Of a stretch of DNA of 64,000 nucleotides, positions 8,512 through 17,451 are shown one piece after another. The notes under the pieces were generated by a model, which saw nothing but the letters and a program-made list of their open reading frames with translations, did no database searches and was not told the DNA's origin. The DNA is from a bacterium (GTDB lineage: Bacteria; Bacillota; Bacilli; Lactobacillales; Streptococcaceae): NCBI GenBank assembly GCA_905221345.1, contig CAJNCW010000007.1, positions 28,819-92,818 of the forward strand. The letters are read 5' to 3'. Both the position numbers and the translations under genes were made by a program. Position 1 is the first letter of the stretch, and each line of letters opens with the position of its first letter.

Positions 8512-10737
8512 ATGATGACAGAAATTGTGAAAGCAAGCCTAGAAAATGGCATTCAAAAAATCCGTATCCGAGCTGAAAAAGGCTATCATCCAGCCCATAT
8601 TCAGCTTCAAAAAGGGATTCCGACTGAGATTACCTTTCATCGTGCCACCCCTTCAAACTGTTACAAGGAAATCCTTTTTGAAGAAGAAGGAATTCTAGAA
8701 CCAATCGGCGTGGATGAAGAGAAGACAATCCGTTTTACACCCCAAGAGTTGGGGCAACATGAATTTTCATGTGGGATGAAGATGCAAAAGGGAAGCTATA
8801 CAGTCGTTGAGAAGACTCGAAAATCTTTGTCACTTTTGCAACGTTTTTGGATGACCAGTATCTTTACTCTGCCGCTGGTTATTCTCATGATTGGAATGTT
8901 GGCAGGGACTATCAGTCACCCAGTCATGCATTGGGGAACCTTTCTAGCCACAACCCCTATCATGCTAGTGGCAGGTGGTCCTTATATCCAGAGCGCTTGG
9001 GCTAGCTTTAAAAAGCACAATGCAAACATGGATACCTTGGTAGCGCTGGGAACTCTAGTAGCCTATCTTTATAGTCTAGTAGCCCTCTTTACTGGCCTCC
9101 CTGTTTACTTTGAAAGTGCTGGATTTATCCTCTTCTTCGTTCTTTTGGGGGCGGTTTTTGAGGAGAAAATGCGAAAAAACACTTCCCAAGCTGTGGAGAA
9201 ATTACTGGATTTACAAGCTAAAACAGCAGAAGTCTTGCGAGATGATCGCTATGTTCAAGTTCCCTTGAATCAAGTCAAGGTAGGTGACTTGATTCGAGTA
9301 CGTCCTGGTGAAAAGATTGCAGTTGATGGTGTTGTAGTCGAAGGTATGTCTAGTATTGACGAATCCATGGTGACAGGTGAGAGCCTGCCAGTGGACAAAA
9401 CGGTTGGAGATACCGTTATTGGCTCAACGATTAATAACAGTGGAACTCTTGTCTTTACGGCGGAAAAAGTTGGTTCAGAGACTGTCTTGGCTCAGATTGT
9501 AGACTTTGTGAAGAAAGCCCAGACCAGCCGAGCACCAATTCAAGACTTGACGGATAAAATTTCAGGAATCTTTGTCCCAGCAGTTGTCATTTTAGCGATT
9601 TTAACTTTTTGGATTTGGTTTGTCTTGCTTGAGGCTAGCTTTGTGACCTCTCTACTTTATGGGGTGGCAGTTCTGATCATTGCCTGTCCTTGTGCCCTAG
9701 GTCTTGCAACACCAACGGCTCTCATGGTGGGGACAGGACGGAGTGCCAAGATGGGAGTTCTTCTTAAAAATGGAACTGTCTTACAGGAGATTCAGAAAAT
9801 CAAAACTCTCGTCTTTGATAAGACAGGAACTTTGACGGAAGGAAAACCAGTGGTCACTGATATCATTGGCGACGAGACAGAAGTACTTGGCTTAGCTGCC
9901 TCTTTGGAAGAAGCCTCTCAACACCCACTGGCTCAAGCCATTGTCAAGCGAGCGAGTGAAGCAGGACTTGAGCTTCATACTGTAGAAAATTTCCAAGCCT
10001 TGCATGGAAAAGGTGTTTCAGGACAAATCAATGGGAAACAAGTTTTGCTTGGAAATGCTAAAATGCTAGATGGAATGGATATTTCTAGTGCTTATCAAGA
10101 AAAACTAGAAGAACTGGAAAAAGAAGCTAAGACAGTTGTGTACTTGGCTGTTGACAATGAAATTAAAGGCTTACTTGCCTTGCAAGATATTCCCAAGGAA
10201 AATGCCAAGCTCGCCATCAGTCAGCTGAAAAAACGTGGTCTCCGAACAGTTATGCTGACAGGAGATAATGCAGGTGTCGCGCATGCCATTGCAGATCAGA
10301 TCGGCATTGAGGAGGTTATTGCTGGTGTCTTGCCAGAAGAAAAAGCGCATGAAATCCATCAACTGCAAGCGGCTGGTAAAGTAGCCTTTGTTGGTGATGG
10401 TATCAATGATGCGCCAGCCCTCAGTGTAGCGGATGTCGGGATTGCCATGGGCGCAGGAACTGATATTGCTATTGAGTCGGCAGGGATTGTTCTTACTCAC
10501 AATGATTTGACTGGAGTTGTTCGTGCCTTTGATATGAGCAAGAAAACCTTCAATCGAATTCTTCTCAATCTTTTCTGGGCCTTTATCTACAATGTTATCG
10601 GAATTCCGATTGCAGCAGGAGTCTTTTCAGGGATTGGTCTGGTGCTCAATCCAGAACTGGCAGGTCTAGCTATGGCCTTTAGTTCTGTATCTGTTTTAAC
10701 CAGTTCACTTATGCTAAACGTTACTAAAATAGACTAA
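8512..10737 (+). CDS. copA: Copper-exporting P1B-type ATPase
   Basis: A 741-residue copper efflux pump. Instead of the usual CxxC metal-binding domain, residues 1-95 form a cupredoxin-like domain ending in SCGMKMQKG, matching CupA. The pump core shows TGES, the copper-site CPC (392-394), the phosphorylated DKTGT (Asp436), the SQHP motif, and GDGINDAP (628-635), plus about eight membrane helices. ATG 8512 and ATG 8515 are both possible behind TAGGAGGA. Last gene of the copper operon, with a terminator directly after its stop. Confidence 0.96.
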   Translation: MMTEIVKASLENGIQKIRIRAEKGYHPAHIQLQKGIPTEITFHRATPSNCYKEILFEEEGILEPIGVDEEKTIRFTPQELGQHEFSCGMKMQKGSYTVVEKTRKSLSLLQRFWMTSIFTLPLVILMIGMLAGTISHPVMHWGTFLATTPIMLVAGGPYIQSAWASFKKHNANMDTLVALGTLVAYLYSLVALFTGLPVYFESAGFILFFVLLGAVFEEKMRKNTSQAVEKLLDLQAKTAEVLRDDRYVQVPLNQVKVGDLIRVRPGEKIAVDGVVVEGMSSIDESMVTGESLPVDKTVGDTVIGSTINNSGTLVFTAEKVGSETVLAQIVDFVKKAQTSRAPIQDLTDKISGIFVPAVVILAILTFWIWFVLLEASFVTSLLYGVAVLIIACPCALGLATPTALMVGTGRSAKMGVLLKNGTVLQEIQKIKTLVFDKTGTLTEGKPVVTDIIGDETEVLGLAASLEEASQHPLAQAIVKRASEAGLELHTVENFQALHGKGVSGQINGKQVLLGNAKMLDGMDISSAYQEKLEELEKEAKTVVYLAVDNEIKGLLALQDIPKENAKLAISQLKKRGLRTVMLTGDNAGVAHAIADQIGIEEVIAGVLPEEKAHEIHQLQAAGKVAFVGDGINDAPALSVADVGIAMGAGTDIAIESAGIVLTHNDLTGVVRAFDMSKKTFNRILLNLFWAFIYNVIGIPIAAGVFSGIGLVLNPELAGLAMAFSSVSVLTSSLMLNVTKID

Positions 10738-10761
10738 AAGCGGTGCTTACCGCTTTTTTTA
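10736..10761 (+). terminator. Terminator of the copper operon
   Basis: Hairpin arms AGCGGT and ACCGCT with loop GCTT are followed by TTTTTTT. The hairpin begins within the copA stop. Confidence 0.85.
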
Positions 10762-10778
10762 TTATAAAACAGTTCTAT

Positions 10779-10912
10779 GAAGCGTTTTCAATCTGTGCTG
10801 TAATAGAGAATAAAAACTTCTGAGCACATTCTTAGGATACTCAAAGTAAATGTGGTAAATTAGGATTGTAAATTTACTGAATCGCTTTCAAACAACATAT
10901 AAAAGCGCTTTT
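10779..10912 (+). promoter_or_regulatory. spxB upstream region with cre-like palindromes
   Basis: Three GCG-centred palindromic stretches precede spxB: TGAAGCGTTTTCA near 10779-10791, ATCGCTTTCA at 10881-10890 and AAAAGCGCTTTT near 10901-10912. They resemble catabolite (CcpA) sites but none fits the 14-base consensus fully. A possible -10 TATAAA lies at 10898-10903. CcpA and SpxR control of spxB is known in related species. Assigning these sites to CcpA is my inference. Confidence 0.4.
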
Positions 10913-10948
10913 TGTAAATGTATGAAATTATTTTGAAGGAGAGTTATT

Positions 10949-12724
10949 ATGACTCAAGGGAAAATTACTGCATCTGCAGCAATGCTTAACGTATTGAAAA
11001 CATGGGGCGTAGATACTATCTACGGTATCCCATCAGGAACACTCAGCTCATTGATGGACGCTTTGGCTGAAGACAAAGATATCCGCTTCTTGCAAGTTCG
11101 CCACGAAGAAACAGGTGCTCTTGCAGCGGTGATGCAAGCTAAATTCGGCGGCTCAATCGGGGTTGCAGTTGGTTCAGGTGGTCCAGGTGCGACTCACTTG
11201 ATTAACGGTGTTTACGATGCAGCTATGGACAACACTCCATTCCTTGCTATCCTTGGATCACGTCCAGTCAACGAACTCAACATGGATGCCTTCCAAGAAT
11301 TGAACCAAAACCCAATGTACAACGGTATCGCTGTCTACAACAAACGTGTCGCTTACGCTGAGCAATTACCAAAAGTAATCGACGAAGCTTGCCGTGCTGC
11401 AGTTTCTAAAAAAGGTCCAGCTGTTGTTGAAATCCCAGTAAACTTCGGTTTCCAAGAAATCGACGAAAACTCATACTACGGTTCAGGTTCATACGAACGT
11501 TCATTCATCGCTCCTGCTTTGAACGAAGTTGAAATCAACAAAGCTGTTGAAATCTTGAACAATGCTGAACGTCCAGTTATCTATGCTGGTTACGGTGGTG
11601 TCAAAGCTGGTGAAGTGATTACTGAATTGTCACGTAAAATCAAAGCACCAATCATCACAACTGGTAAAAACTTTGAAGCTTTCGAATGGAACTACGAAGG
11701 GTTGACAGGTTCTGCTTACCGTGTTGGTTGGAAACCAGCCAACGAAGTGGTCTTCGAAGCAGATACAGTTCTTTTCCTTGGTTCAAACTTCCCATTTGCT
11801 GAAGTTTACGAAGCCTTCAAGAATACTGAAAAATTCATCCAAGTCGATATCGACCCTTACAAACTTGGTAAACGTCATGCCCTTGACGCTTCTATCCTTG
11901 GTGACGCAGGCCAAGCAGCGAAAGCAATCCTTGACAAAGTGAACCCAGTTGAATCAACTCCATGGTGGCGTGCAAACGTTAAGAACAACCAAAACTGGCG
12001 TGATTACATGAACAAACTCGAAGGTAAAACTGAGGGTGAGTTGCAATTGTACCAAGTTTACAATGCTATCAATAAACATGCTGACCAAGATGCTATCTAC
12101 TCAATCGACGTAGGTAACTCTACTCAAACATCAACTCGTCACCTTCACATGACTCCGAAAAACATGTGGCGTACATCTCCACTCTTTGCGACAATGGGGA
12201 TCGCCCTTCCTGGTGGTATTGCTGCTAAGAAAGACAATCCAGATCGCCAAGTATGGAACATCATGGGTGACGGTGCGTTTAACATGTGCTACCCAGACGT
12301 GATCACAAACGTTCAATACGACCTTCCAGTTATCAACGTTGTCTTCTCAAACGCTGAGTATGCCTTCATCAAGAACAAATACGAAGACACAAACAAACAC
12401 TTGTTTGGTGTTGACTTCCCTAACGCTGACTACGCGAAAATCGCTGAAGCACAAGGAGCTGTTGGATTTACAGTTGACCGTATCGAAGACATCGATGCAG
12501 TCGTTGCAGAAGCTGTTAAACTCAACAAAGAAGGTAAGACAGTTGTCATCGATGCCCGCATCACGCAACACCGTCCGCTTCCAGTAGAAGTACTTGAACT
12601 CGATCCAAAACTTCACTCAGAAGAAGCCATCAAAGCCTTCAAGGAAAAATACGAAGCAGAAGAACTCGTACCATTCCGTCTCTTCTTGGAAGAAGAAGGA
12701 TTGCAATCACGCGCAATTAAATAA
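10949..12724 (+). CDS. spxB: Pyruvate oxidase
   Basis: SpxB oxidises pyruvate with phosphate and oxygen to acetyl phosphate, CO2 and hydrogen peroxide in the cytoplasm. The 591-residue protein has the thiamine diphosphate enzyme layout: an N-terminal Pyr domain with [15 protein letters not shown], a central FAD domain, and a C-terminal PP domain with the cofactor motif GDGAFN starting at residue 440. Codon use is strongly biased to preferred codons (GAA, AAC, GGT, CCA), as expected for a very highly expressed gene. Monocistronic, with ribosome site GAAGGAGAG. Confidence 0.97.
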   Translation: MTQGKITASAAMLNVLKTWGVDTIYGIPSGTLSSLMDALAEDKDIRFLQVRHEETGALAAVMQAKFGGSIGVAVGSGGPGATHLINGVYDAAMDNTPFLAILGSRPVNELNMDAFQELNQNPMYNGIAVYNKRVAYAEQLPKVIDEACRAAVSKKGPAVVEIPVNFGFQEIDENSYYGSGSYERSFIAPALNEVEINKAVEILNNAERPVIYAGYGGVKAGEVITELSRKIKAPIITTGKNFEAFEWNYEGLTGSAYRVGWKPANEVVFEADTVLFLGSNFPFAEVYEAFKNTEKFIQVDIDPYKLGKRHALDASILGDAGQAAKAILDKVNPVESTPWWRANVKNNQNWRDYMNKLEGKTEGELQLYQVYNAINKHADQDAIYSIDVGNSTQTSTRHLHMTPKNMWRTSPLFATMGIALPGGIAAKKDNPDRQVWNIMGDGAFNMCYPDVITNVQYDLPVINVVFSNAEYAFIKNKYEDTNKHLFGVDFPNADYAKIAEAQGAVGFTVDRIEDIDAVVAEAVKLNKEGKTVVIDARITQHRPLPVEVLELDPKLHSEEAIKAFKEKYEAEELVPFRLFLEEEGLQSRAIK

Positions 12725-12735
12725 TTCCTCTCATC

Positions 12736-12778
12736 GAAAATCAAATGTAAACATTGAAGATTTTATTCTTTGATTTTC
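12736..12778. repeat. Inverted repeat after spxB
   Basis: GAAAATCAAA (12736-12745) and TTTGATTTTC (12769-12778) form a perfect ten-base stem with a 23-base loop. There is no T-run after it. It may stabilise or process the spxB 3' end, or be a remnant of a dispersed repeat. Confidence 0.45.
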
Positions 12779-12791
12779 ATAGAGCGGTACC

Positions 12792-12822
12792 AAAAAAGAT
12801 CGGAGTAATCCGGTCTTTTTCT
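12792..12822 (+). terminator. Terminator between spxB and the VOC gene
   Basis: The hairpin GATCGGA-GTAA-TCCGGTC is preceded by an A-run and followed by TTTTTCT. It lies just before the ribosome site of the VOC gene, so it may act as a read-through attenuator for that gene. A near-identical hairpin lies after the VOC gene at 13248. Confidence 0.75.
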
Positions 12823-12834
12823 GGAGGATAGTAA

Positions 12835-13182
12835 ATGAATTTAAATCAATTAGATATCATCGTTTCAGATGTTCCTCAAGTCTGTGCTGACTTGGAGCGT
12901 ATTTTGGATAAAAAGTCCGATTATGTTGACGACAGTTTTGCTCAGTTCACGATTGGCAGTCATTGTCTCATGTTGTCACAAAGTCATTTGGTTCCTTTGG
13001 AAAACTTTCAGTCAGGCATCATTCTCCACATCGAGGTTGAGGATGTAGAGCAGAACTACCAACGGTTGAAAGATCTTGGTGTCGAGATTTTACACGGTCC
13101 GGCTGTAACTGATTGGGGAACGGAATCGCTACTAGTTAAAGGCCCTGCTGGTTTAGTGATTGATTTTTATCGTATGAAATAG
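12835..13182 (+). CDS. VOC/glyoxalase-fold family protein
   Basis: A 115-residue protein of the vicinal oxygen chelate superfamily. It has the paired beta-alpha-beta-beta-beta pattern, with LDIIVSDVPQVCADLERIL at the N-terminus and HIEVEDVEQNYQRLKDLGVE in the second half, ending GPAGLVIDFYRMK. These proteins can be metal-dependent lyases, dioxygenases or drug-binding proteins. The metal ligands are not clear, so I give no reaction. The start follows CTGGAGGATAG. It is flanked by two nearly identical terminators. Confidence 0.85.
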   Translation: MNLNQLDIIVSDVPQVCADLERILDKKSDYVDDSFAQFTIGSHCLMLSQSHLVPLENFQSGIILHIEVEDVEQNYQRLKDLGVEILHGPAVTDWGTESLLVKGPAGLVIDFYRMK

Positions 13183-13245
13183 GTCGCTTAATCATTTGAA
13201 GCTCACCTTAATCATTCTTAAAACAGAATGTGAGAATATGAACTA

Positions 13246-13277
13246 TTGAAAGATCGGAGCAATCCGGTCTTTTTCTT
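13246..13277 (+). terminator. Terminator after the VOC gene
   Basis: The hairpin GATCGGA-GCAA-TCCGGTC followed by TTTTTCTT differs from the hairpin upstream of the same gene by one loop base. Confidence 0.75.
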
Positions 13278-13326
13278 ATCACAAGATTGTGATAGTTTAC
13301 ATCTTCATAACAAAAGCTTCAAAGTC

Positions 13327-13355
13327 TTGATTGTTTTGAAAAAAGATTATAAAAT
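13327..13355 (+). promoter_or_regulatory. Promoter of the SemiSWEET gene
   Basis: TTGATT (13327-13332) and TAAAAT (13350-13355) are 17 bases apart. The predicted start of transcription is near 13362, one base before the ATG of a 12-codon open frame. Confidence 0.55.
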
Positions 13356-13401
13356 ATGATTCATGAAAATGAAAGAGGTTTTGAAAATATCTGAAAAATA
13401 A

Positions 13402-13647
13402 ATGAAAATTTTAGGTTGGGTTGCAACCTTTATGTCCGTAATGATGTATGTGTCTTATTTTCCACAAATCATGAACAACCTAGCGGGTCAAAAAGGGAAC
13501 TTCATTCAACCCTTAGTCGCAGCCATCAACTGTAGTCTTTGGGTTTATTACGGCTTGTTCAAAAAGGAAAGAGATATTCCCCTTGCTGCTGCCAATGCAC
13601 CGGGTATCGTTTTTGGTTTAGTAACGGCTATCACAGCTTTGATTTAA
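13402..13647 (+). CDS. SemiSWEET-type small transporter (PQ-loop family)
   Basis: An 81-residue membrane protein with three predicted helices and the PQ-loop element SYFPQI near residue 20, typical of bacterial SemiSWEET sugar transporters that work as dimers. The second conserved element is AAINCSLWVYYGLF. There is no ribosome site directly before the ATG. Instead a 12-codon open frame (13363-13401) in the same phase ends with TAA touching the ATG. Either translation is coupled to that short frame, or the stop interrupts a longer N-terminus. The substrate is unknown. Confidence 0.8.
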   Translation: MKILGWVATFMSVMMYVSYFPQIMNNLAGQKGNFIQPLVAAINCSLWVYYGLFKKERDIPLAAANAPGIVFGLVTAITALI

Positions 13648-13674
13648 AAAGAAGACTGGTTTCAGTCCTTTTTT
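13646..13674 (+). terminator. Terminator after the SemiSWEET gene
   Basis: Hairpin arms AAGACTG and CAGTCCTT are followed by a T-run at 13669-13674. The rest of the gap to manA (13675-13846) shows no gene. Confidence 0.75.
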
Positions 13675-13846
13675 GTACATAAAAATAGATTCTCAAGTAA
13701 AGAAAGTCTAACGAGAGTTGAGGAAAACAGCCCATTGACAGCGAGCTTTCTGAGTGCTGCTTTATGGTTTCCTCCATCAAGTAAAAGGGCATTTCGTCAC
13801 TATTTTTATAAAATCTTCTCTCTACTTTATAATGTGTGAAAAAGAG

Positions 13847-13875
13847 TTCAATTAGATCAAGCTTTTTGCTATAAT
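13847..13875 (+). promoter_or_regulatory. Promoter of manA
   Basis: A perfect TATAAT at 13870-13875 lies 17 bases after a weak -35, TTCAAT (13847-13852). Confidence 0.6.
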
Positions 13876-13904
13876 GAAGTGAGAAAAATAGACAGGAGAA
13901 TAAG

Positions 13905-14849
13905 ATGTCAGAACCATTATTTTTACAATCAGTTATGCAAGAAAAAATCTGGGGTGGAACCAAGCTACGTGATGAGTTTGGCTACGACATCCCAAGTGAA
14001 AAAATCGGAGAATACTGGGCTATTTCAGCCCACCCAAATGGTGTTTCCAAGGTAGCAAATGGTCGTTTTGAGGGAATAGACTTGGCTACTTTATATGCGG
14101 AGCACCGTGAATTGTTTGGCAATCGTCCAGAACCTGTATTTCCACTCTTGACCAAGATTCTTGATGCCAACGACTGGCTCAGTGTCCAAGTTCACCCAGA
14201 CGATGCCTATGGACTAGAGCATGAAGGCGAACTTGGAAAAACAGAATGCTGGTATATTATTGCTGCGGACGAAGGTTCAGAGATTATTTACGGTCACAAT
14301 GCCAAGTCAAAAGAAGAACTCCGCAAGCAAATTGAGGACAAGAACTGGGATGCCTTGCTGACCAAAGTGCCAGTTAAGGCTGGAGATTTCTTCTATGTGC
14401 CAAGCGGTACCATGCACGCTATCGGTGCAGGCATCTTGATTCTTGAAACACAACAGTCTAGCGATACCACCTATCGTGTCTATGACTTTGACCGTAAGGA
14501 TGACAATGGCAACTTGCGTGAACTTCACCTTGAAAAATCTATCGATGTTTTAAACATTGGAGAGCCTGCCAATAGCCGTCCTGTAACTATCAAAGCTGAT
14601 GATTTGCGTTCAACTTTACTTGTCTCTAATGATTTCTTTGCAGTTTACAAGTGGGAAATTACTGGAAAAGTTGATTTTGAAAAGACTGCTGACTACAGCT
14701 TGTTGAGTGTCTTGGCTGGTCAAGGTCAATTAACTGTTGACGGGAAAAACTATCCAATCCAAAAAGGCAGCCACTTTATCCTACCAAGCGATGTTGAAGC
14801 TTGGACCTTGGAAGGGCAAGGCTTGGAATTGATTGTTAGCCATCCATAA
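13905..14849 (+). CDS. manA: Mannose-6-phosphate isomerase, class I
   Basis: This enzyme interconverts mannose 6-phosphate and fructose 6-phosphate in the cytoplasm. The 314-residue protein has the cupin zinc-site segments QVHPDDAYG and GKTECWYI, the catalytic region YVPSGTMHAIGAG, and ETQQSSDTTYRVYDFDR, all typical of the short Gram-positive class. It has its own promoter and AGGAG ribosome site. The 3' side is closed by a hairpin shared with the convergent symporter gene. Confidence 0.95.
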   Translation: MSEPLFLQSVMQEKIWGGTKLRDEFGYDIPSEKIGEYWAISAHPNGVSKVANGRFEGIDLATLYAEHRELFGNRPEPVFPLLTKILDANDWLSVQVHPDDAYGLEHEGELGKTECWYIIAADEGSEIIYGHNAKSKEELRKQIEDKNWDALLTKVPVKAGDFFYVPSGTMHAIGAGILILETQQSSDTTYRVYDFDRKDDNGNLRELHLEKSIDVLNIGEPANSRPVTIKADDLRSTLLVSNDFFAVYKWEITGKVDFEKTADYSLLSVLAGQGQLTVDGKNYPIQKGSHFILPSDVEAWTLEGQGLELIVSHP

Positions 14850-14851
14850 AA

Positions 14852-14888
14852 AAGAAAGGGCCTGAGCTTACTACTCAAGTCCTTTTTG
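14852..14888. terminator. Convergent terminator between manA and the SNF symporter
   Basis: An imperfect hairpin GGCCTGAG ... CTCAAGTCC is bordered by AAAGAAA on the left and TTTTTG on the right, so it can serve both strands. Confidence 0.6.
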
Positions 14889-14889
14889 A

Positions 14890-16230
14890 TTACATAAATT
14901 GGGCGATAAAAACCACGATGATGATAATAGGAATGATAAAGCGAAGAAGGAAGAGCCAGACTTGGAAAAGTCCCTGTTTCCATGCTCTTTCATCAAGATG
15001 GAGTTCCTCCATAGCAAGAGCCTTCTTAAAGATATAGCCTGTAAAGAGAGAAAGGCAGAGAGCTCCAAATGGCATGAGGAGATTGGAAACCAAGAAGTCC
15101 ATAGCGTCAAAGAAGGTCTTCCCAAAAATGTGAACATCAGCCATGACACCGTAAGAAAGGGCTGAAGGAATACCAAAGACAAAAGTCAAGATTCCTAAAA
15201 TAGCACTCCACTTGGCACGCTTGCTGTTGTCCTGATTGGTGATATTACCCACATTGATTTCCAGCATCACGACAGAAGAAGTGACCGTCGCAAAGAGGAA
15301 GAGCAAGAGGAAAAGGATGTAGAAAATAGTTCCAAAAGGCATCTTGTCAAAGAGTTGAGGCAAGACGATAAAGAGCAGGCTTGGTCCCCCTTCAGACTGG
15401 ATATTGAAGGCTGACATGGCTGGGAAAATGGCTAGTCCCGCCATGATGGATACCGAGATGTTCATGGCTACGATGGAAATCCCTGACTGGACCAGATTGG
15501 TTTTCTTGTCCAAGTAGGATGCATAGGTCAGCATGGCTGTAACCCCTAGTGAGAGGGCAAAGAAAGATTGACCTAGAGCGTAGAGTAGTCCAGCGCTAGT
15601 TAGTTTTGAAAAGTCTGGTTTGAGGAAGTAGAGAACGCCTTCCAAGGCATTTGGCAAGCTGAGAGACCGTCCAATAATCACGACAAAGATGATAAAGAGT
15701 AGAGGCATCATGACTTTCGAGGCTCTTTCAATCCCTTTTTGAACCCCACGTGATACAATAAAGATATTCAACAAGATAAAGGCGGCTTGAGCTCCTAGGG
15801 CAATAGCTGGATTTGAAATGATTGAAGTAAATAACTGAGCATAATCACCCGTTCCGCTAAGCTGGAACAATTTTCCAAACTCAATACCTAGATAGACTAA
15901 AATCCATCCTCCAATAACACTGTAAAAGGAGAGAAGGATAAAGAGGGCAAAGGCACCAATCCAACCGATAAAATTGTACTTGCTATTGTTGCCAAGTTTT
16001 CCAAAGGTTTTGATAGCGGAAACGCCAGCACTGCGGCCAAGGGCAAATTCAGCAAGGAGTAACGGGAAACCGATTAAAATGGTGGAAATGAGAAAGACTA
16101 GTAAAAAGCCTCCACCGCCATTAGCAGCAGTCATGTAGGGAAATTTCCAAACGGCACCAAGTCCAATGGCTGAGCCAGCAGATGCTAGAATAAAGCCTAG
16201 TTTCGAGCCCCATTGCGATTTTTCTGACAT
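14890..16230 (-). CDS. Neurotransmitter:sodium symporter (SNF) family transporter
   Basis: A 446-residue LeuT-fold membrane protein with about 11-12 helices. The first helix shows the family signature GFILASAGSAIGLGAVWKFP, which holds the sodium and substrate sites. Later segments such as SFFALSLGVTAMLTYASY match helix 6. Known bacterial members import amino acids with sodium. The substrate cannot be read from sequence. It stands alone on the minus strand with its own promoter and a leader that contains a terminator-like hairpin. Confidence 0.93.
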   Translation of the reverse strand: MSEKSQWGSKLGFILASAGSAIGLGAVWKFPYMTAANGGGGFLLVFLISTILIGFPLLLAEFALGRSAGVSAIKTFGKLGNNSKYNFIGWIGAFALFILLSFYSVIGGWILVYLGIEFGKLFQLSGTGDYAQLFTSIISNPAIALGAQAAFILLNIFIVSRGVQKGIERASKVMMPLLFIIFVVIIGRSLSLPNALEGVLYFLKPDFSKLTSAGLLYALGQSFFALSLGVTAMLTYASYLDKKTNLVQSGISIVAMNISVSIMAGLAIFPAMSAFNIQSEGGPSLLFIVLPQLFDKMPFGTIFYILFLLLFLFATVTSSVVMLEINVGNITNQDNSKRAKWSAILGILTFVFGIPSALSYGVMADVHIFGKTFFDAMDFLVSNLLMPFGALCLSLFTGYIFKKALAMEELHLDERAWKQGLFQVWLFLLRFIIPIIIIVVFIAQFM

Positions 16231-16254
16231 AGTTGAAACTCCAATCTCGTTTTT

Positions 16255-16293
16255 TAAAATAAGAAAAGGCTACTTGAGTTGTCAAATAGCCTT
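16255..16293 (-). promoter_or_regulatory. Terminator-like hairpin in the SNF leader
   Basis: On the minus strand, arms AAGGCTA and TAGCCTT (16266-16272 and 16287-16293) form a perfect 7-bp stem followed by TTCTTATTTT. The hairpin lies between the promoter and the start codon, so it may be an attenuator. The upstream leader also has AGCCATTGAGAGAAGGCT, which could form a competing stem. No ligand or leader peptide was identified. Confidence 0.5.
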
Positions 16294-16341
16294 CTCTCAA
16301 TGGCTCTTTATGAACCTTCTGTTTGATTGATAGACTTGACT

Positions 16342-16370
16342 ATCCTATCATGTTTTCTAAGGTCTGTCAA
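16342..16370 (-). promoter_or_regulatory. Promoter of the SNF symporter
   Basis: On the minus strand TTGACA (16370-16365) and TAGGAT (16347-16342) are 17 bases apart. This leaves a leader of about 105 bases before the start codon. Confidence 0.75.
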
Positions 16371-16431
16371 GAAAACCATTTTCAAGTTTTCACACCTTTC
16401 TCAAAAAGTTAAAAATTTTTCGTAAAAACAC

Positions 16432-16462
16432 TTGACTCTGACCTAAGGGGAGGGAATATACT
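16432..16462 (+). promoter_or_regulatory. MerR-type promoter of the tipA-like gene
   Basis: TTGACT (16432-16437) and TATACT (16457-16462) are separated by 19 bases, the over-long spacing typical of promoters activated by MerR-family proteins. An imperfect dyad centred on CCTAAGG fills the spacer. Autoregulation by the product is likely. Confidence 0.7.
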
Positions 16463-16482
16463 ATGATTGTAAGGAGGAAGTC

Positions 16483-17223
16483 ATGTACCATATAAAAGAA
16501 GCTGCGCAGCTTTCAGGTGTCTCTGTCAAGACCCTGCACCACTACGATAAGATAGGGCTCTTGGTTCCCTTAAAGTCGGAAAACGGCTATCGAACCTACA
16601 GTCAAGGGGATTTGGAACGCCTTCAGGTCATTCTGTATTACAAATATCTAGGTTTTTCTTTAGAAAAAATAGCAGAGCTGTTAAAGGAAGAAAGGACAGA
16701 TTTATTGCCTCATTTGACTAGGCAGTTGGACTATTTGACTCGAGAAAGGCAACATCTGGATACCCTGATTTCCACCTTGCAAAAAACCATTCAAGAACAA
16801 AAAGGAGAAAGAAAAATGACGATTGAGGAAAAATTCACTGGATTTAGCTATCAAGACAATCAAAAATACCACCAAGAAGCGGTAGAGAAATATGGACAAG
16901 AAGTCATGGATCAGGCTCTCGAGCGTCAAAAAGGTCGCGAAGACGAGTCTACGGCCGCCTTTAACCAAGTTTTTCAAGCCTTGGCACAAAACCTTCAAGC
17001 TGGTCTGCCTGAAACAGCAACCGAAAACCAAGAAGAAGTAGCTAAGCTCTTGCAAGCTATTCGTACTTATGGATTTGATTGCTCTATTGAAGTATTCGGC
17101 CATATCGGTAAAGGCTATGTTTACAACCCAGAGTTTAAGGAAAATATTGACAAATTTGGACCTGGAACAGCTCAATACACATCAGATGTCATTGCCCACT
17201 ATGTTCAAACTCAGACAAAATAA
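16483..17223 (+). CDS. MerR-family regulator with TipAS effector domain
   Basis: The 246-residue protein joins a MerR DNA-binding domain to a TipAS-type domain. The MerR part is MYHIKEAAQLSGVSVKTLHHYDKIG and a following wing. A coiled-coil dimer helix spans about residues 75-110. The TipAS part is residues 115-246, with KFTGFSYQDNQKYHQEA and KAYV-like ligand segments. In known TipA/Mta/SkgA proteins this domain binds antibiotics or hydrophobic compounds and activates transcription. An internal ATG near 16816 after AAAGGAGAAAG could yield the effector domain alone, as seen for TipAS. Confidence 0.9.
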   Translation: MYHIKEAAQLSGVSVKTLHHYDKIGLLVPLKSENGYRTYSQGDLERLQVILYYKYLGFSLEKIAELLKEERTDLLPHLTRQLDYLTRERQHLDTLISTLQKTIQEQKGERKMTIEEKFTGFSYQDNQKYHQEAVEKYGQEVMDQALERQKGREDESTAAFNQVFQALAQNLQAGLPETATENQEEVAKLLQAIRTYGFDCSIEVFGHIGKGYVYNPEFKENIDKFGPGTAQYTSDVIAHYVQTQTK

Positions 17224-17410
17224 GCATCGCTGGAGATTTGTCCTGCTCCGCTAAAAAAGCTAAATCTTCTGTTTAACTTTTTTAGGGGACAGGTCATTTT
17301 AGTTGTTATCTTTTTGAAAAGTATTCTGGTCCTAGACTCTTTACTTTGTTGCTAAAAGAAAATTCATTTTTAAAGTTCTTGCATTGTCAACTCTAAGTGA
17401 TTAGTTCGCC

Positions 17411-17439
17411 TTGATAAAATCACTAAAAAAGGATATGAT
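17411..17439 (+). promoter_or_regulatory. Promoter of the UPF0340-zmpB unit
   Basis: TTGATA (17411-17416) and TATGAT (17434-17439) are 17 bases apart. Upstream, 17224-17410 has no gene. An imperfect A/T-rich hairpin near 17254-17294 may terminate the tipA-like gene. Confidence 0.7.
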
Positions 17440-17451
17440 AGTAGGAGAAAA

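Noticed and set aside
10779..10791. TGAAGCGTTTTCA as a firm cre site
   Set aside because: It has one base fewer than the 14-base core. I list it only as cre-like.
12736..12778. BOX- or RUP-type dispersed repeat after spxB
   Set aside because: Only a 10-bp inverted repeat is present. The longer conserved modules of those elements cannot be found.
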